Shown piece by piece: positions 61,956 to 64,000 of a DNA stretch of 64,000 nt. Every line of letters starts with the position of its first letter. The stretch's first letter is position 1. Source of the DNA: Sceloporus undulatus (taxonomy: Eukaryota; Chordata; Lepidosauria; Squamata; Phrynosomatidae); assembly GCF_019175285.1 (NCBI RefSeq), contig NC_056524.1, positions 154,804,070 through 154,868,069 on the forward strand, read 5' to 3'. The position numbers and the translations under genes are program-made. The notes under the pieces were generated by a model. It searched no databases and was not told the origin of the DNA. It saw nothing but the letters and a program-made list of their open reading frames with translations.

Positions 61956-62317
61956 AGTTTATCACACTAGTGAGTTTCCACAGGCAAATGGGAGTTAAAC
62001 GGGAGTTAAACTACATTTAAGTTTAAAGTAGACTTGTAAATTCGGTTAGTTTTTCACACTGAAATGGCACCAAAGTGCAATAACATGAAGTTAATCCACA
62101 GTTAAAGTGGAGAAAACCAGCAGCTTTTCAAATTCGGAACTCAACCAAATTTGAAAAGCTGCTGGTTTCCTCCACTTTAACTGTGGATTAACTTCGCGTT
62201 ATTGCACGTTAACTGTGATGTCGTGTGAAAAACTTTTGAGCATTTCTGGGTTTCCTTCACGTTAAATCCCGTTTAAATCTTGTTTGCCTGTGGGATCTTG
62301 CTAGTGTGATAAACCTC
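61956..62317. mobile_element. About 360-bp foldback MITE (TTTATCACACTAG ends), copy 2
   Basis: Ends AGTTTATCACACTAGTGAGT and, reverse-complemented, GAGGTTTATCACACTAGCAA. Central perfect arms AACCAGCAGCTTTTCAAATT / AATTTGAAAAGCTGCTGGTT. The internal copies of the terminal motif have decayed to TTTTTCACAC. Confidence 0.88.
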
Positions 62318-62321
62318 ACAG

Positions 62322-62680
62322 GAGTTTATCACACTAGCGTGATCCCGTGAGAAAACGGGAGTTAAATACGATTTAAGTTCAATTCTAATTTAAACAGAAC
62401 TTGCAAATTCAGAAAGTTTATCACAGTTATTGCTGCTAAAACAAAACAATGCAAAGTTAATCTGCAGTTAAAGCGGAGGAAACCAGCAGCTTTTTAAATT
62501 CGGTTTGTTTCAAAAGTAAAAAGCTGCTGGTTTCCTCCACTTTTACTGCAGATTAACTTCACATTATTTCACGTTAACTGCGCTGTTGTGTGATAAACTT
62601 TTGGCATTTCCTGGTTTCCTACACATTATATTGCGTTTAACTCTCATTTTCCCGTGGGATCTCACTAGTGTGATAAACTC
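62322..62680. mobile_element. About 360-bp foldback MITE (TTTATCACACTAG ends), copy 3
   Basis: Ends GAGTTTATCACACTAGCGTG and, reverse-complemented, GAGTTTATCACACTAGTGAG. Internal AAGTTTATCACAG near 62417. Central arms AACCAGCAGCTTTTTA / AAAAAGCTGCTGGTTT. Only 4 nt (ACAG) separate it from copy 2. Confidence 0.88.
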
Positions 62681-63148
62681 CATTGTCACAATGGTGCGAG
62701 AACTTCAAAGGATGAGTGAAACAGCAACAGCAAAATAGCCTACTGTGCCTGATGCCTAAAAATAGTCTCATGTAGGAGGAAATTCTGAATGAGCAAGGCC
62801 GCAATGAAAAAGCCTCATTCATTGACCACTGCTGAGTGAAATTCCTGTAGTGATGAAAATGAACTGTGGCCATCACATAGGTTAGCCGTTTATCCTACTT
62901 TATAGAGAATAGACTTGTATTTGAAGACATTTATTTGAAGTGTTGTCAAACCCATCTTGAGCTTAAATAACCAGAAGAAGGGAAAGTGGGGTCTTGAATA
63001 TGCCTATCAACATTTAACACCTATCTAGCAAACTAAGCACACCTGCAGATCACCTGGTCATGATCTTCTCCACCATAGTGAGGTGTATTGGATTAGATTC
63101 ATAACTAAATCATAATAATTACATTTCCAAATTGTCATAGATATTTAT

Positions 63149-63355
63149 GTTGTTGTCATGTGATTAAGTTGTTTCTGACTTACAGCAACCTTATCATGGT
63201 TGTTTCTTAACAAGTATTGTTCAGAGGGTGTTTGCCACTGCCTTCTCCTGAAGCCAAGAGAGTGCGACTTGCTCCAAGTCATTCAATGGGTTTCCATGGC
63301 TGAGGGGGATTTGACTCCCAGAGTCCAAGTCCTACACTCACCACGCTAGCTCTGC
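63149..63355 (-). repeat. tRNA-derived squamate SINE (antisense)
   Basis: Tail in antisense GTTGTTGTCATGTGATTAAG, TTTCTGACTTACAGCAACC; middle AGAGTGCGACTTGCTCCAAG and TCAATGGGTTTCCATGGC; head in antisense TCCTACACTCACCACGCTAG. Same family as 515-707. Confidence 0.85.
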
Positions 63356-64000
63356 TTATGCATTATATACTTATACATTACCCTATGCAATCTTAGGTAA
63401 ATATTTCCTCCTCAGTCCTTTATTTCTAGTGATTGTTTTTCCTCTTTTTTGGTGAGGTGTAAGTGGACAGACTGCCACTGCAATTTATGCTGAACTGGTG
63501 ACAAGATGATAACCAGCTACAAATTATCGTAACTGCTCTGATACCAACAAATAGGTGCGCGCACACACACAAGCATGCAAGCACGCACATACAGAGCATG
63601 AAGATATTGCTTACCCTAGACAATCTGAGCACCTTTGGTTTTGTGCTTGGTAATCTTCTCTTACATCTATGACTCTCTGCTTTCATGTATAATGGTGGGT
63701 AATAAATACACAGGGGAACAGCTTCTCTCATGGGAACTCTTGTGGTCCATATGGTTTCTGTTTTGTCTGTTGTCATTCTATTATCCAGCTCCTGGAAAAT
63801 GTGAATCATGAACCTTTGTAGGGCTGGACTGCCCCATGATCCACTTATGTTGTTGCCATTTGAGGTTACTTAACATTCCCAAACAGCCTGCGTGTTTCTT
63901 AACTCTTTGGGGCACCACTTCTCCTAGCAAAGGATATGCATATACAGCAAAAATAAATATTTGAGCAGTAGGAAAATACAGTTCTTTTATAGGGATACTC

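Larger units (their letters stand above)
59689..64000 (-). other. ZCCHC24: ZCCHC24 intron (3' part, continues beyond window)
   Basis: No CCHC-knuckle exon found on the minus strand. Holds a Sauria-type SINE, a partial hAT-like MITE, a family A palindrome, a 712-bp hAT-like element, two tandem foldback MITEs and an antisense SINE. 62681-63148 and 63356-64000 hold nothing I can name except a short CA tract at about 63561-63571. Confidence 0.8.

Overview
This is a vertebrate nuclear window, almost certainly from a squamate reptile (lizard). The two protein-coding genes have vertebrate exon structure. The repeat set is typical of squamates: Sauria-type SINEs, tRNA- and 5S-rRNA-headed SINEs, BovB/RTE, L2 and CR1 LINEs, a SPIN-type hAT element, Tigger-like and hAT-like MITEs. 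I cannot name the species. Only about 490 bp is confidently protein-coding. Nearly every open frame of 60-220 codons is chance or repeat-derived. Layout: (1) 1-5.8 kb holds the 3' end of PPIF (cyclophilin D) on the plus strand: two coding exons (1937-2012 and 3642-3777), then a 3' UTR. (2) 5.8 kb to roughly 40-43 kb is intergenic and rich in repeats: BovB copies, an L2 copy carrying a solo LTR and a MITE, a second L2 copy, many SINEs, and small palindromic elements. (3) From somewhere in 40-45 kb to the end lies the 3' half of ZCCHC24 on the minus strand: a 3' UTR of uncertain length, the last coding exon (48396-48509), an 11.0 kb intron, the preceding coding exon (59524-59688), and part of the next intron. 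The 5' exons of both genes lie outside the window. PPIF and ZCCHC24 converge tail to tail, the arrangement I recall from human chromosome 10q22, which supports both assignments. The most interesting non-genic signals are: (a) several unrelated inverted-repeat families carrying hammerhead-ribozyme-like cores (CTGANGA, a short stem, then GAA or GAAA), best preserved on the minus strand at 27880-27915 and 11875-11906; (b) a family of about 360-bp near-perfect palindromes with TTTATCACAC termini repeated inside each arm, present as one single copy and one tandem pair; (c) a SPIN-like hAT copy at 39729-39916, a family known for horizontal transfer between tetrapods; (d) an L2 copy split by a 731-bp solo LTR with a perfect 5-bp target duplication. 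I did not find a multi-gene novel system; this is a convergent gene pair in a repeat-dense setting.
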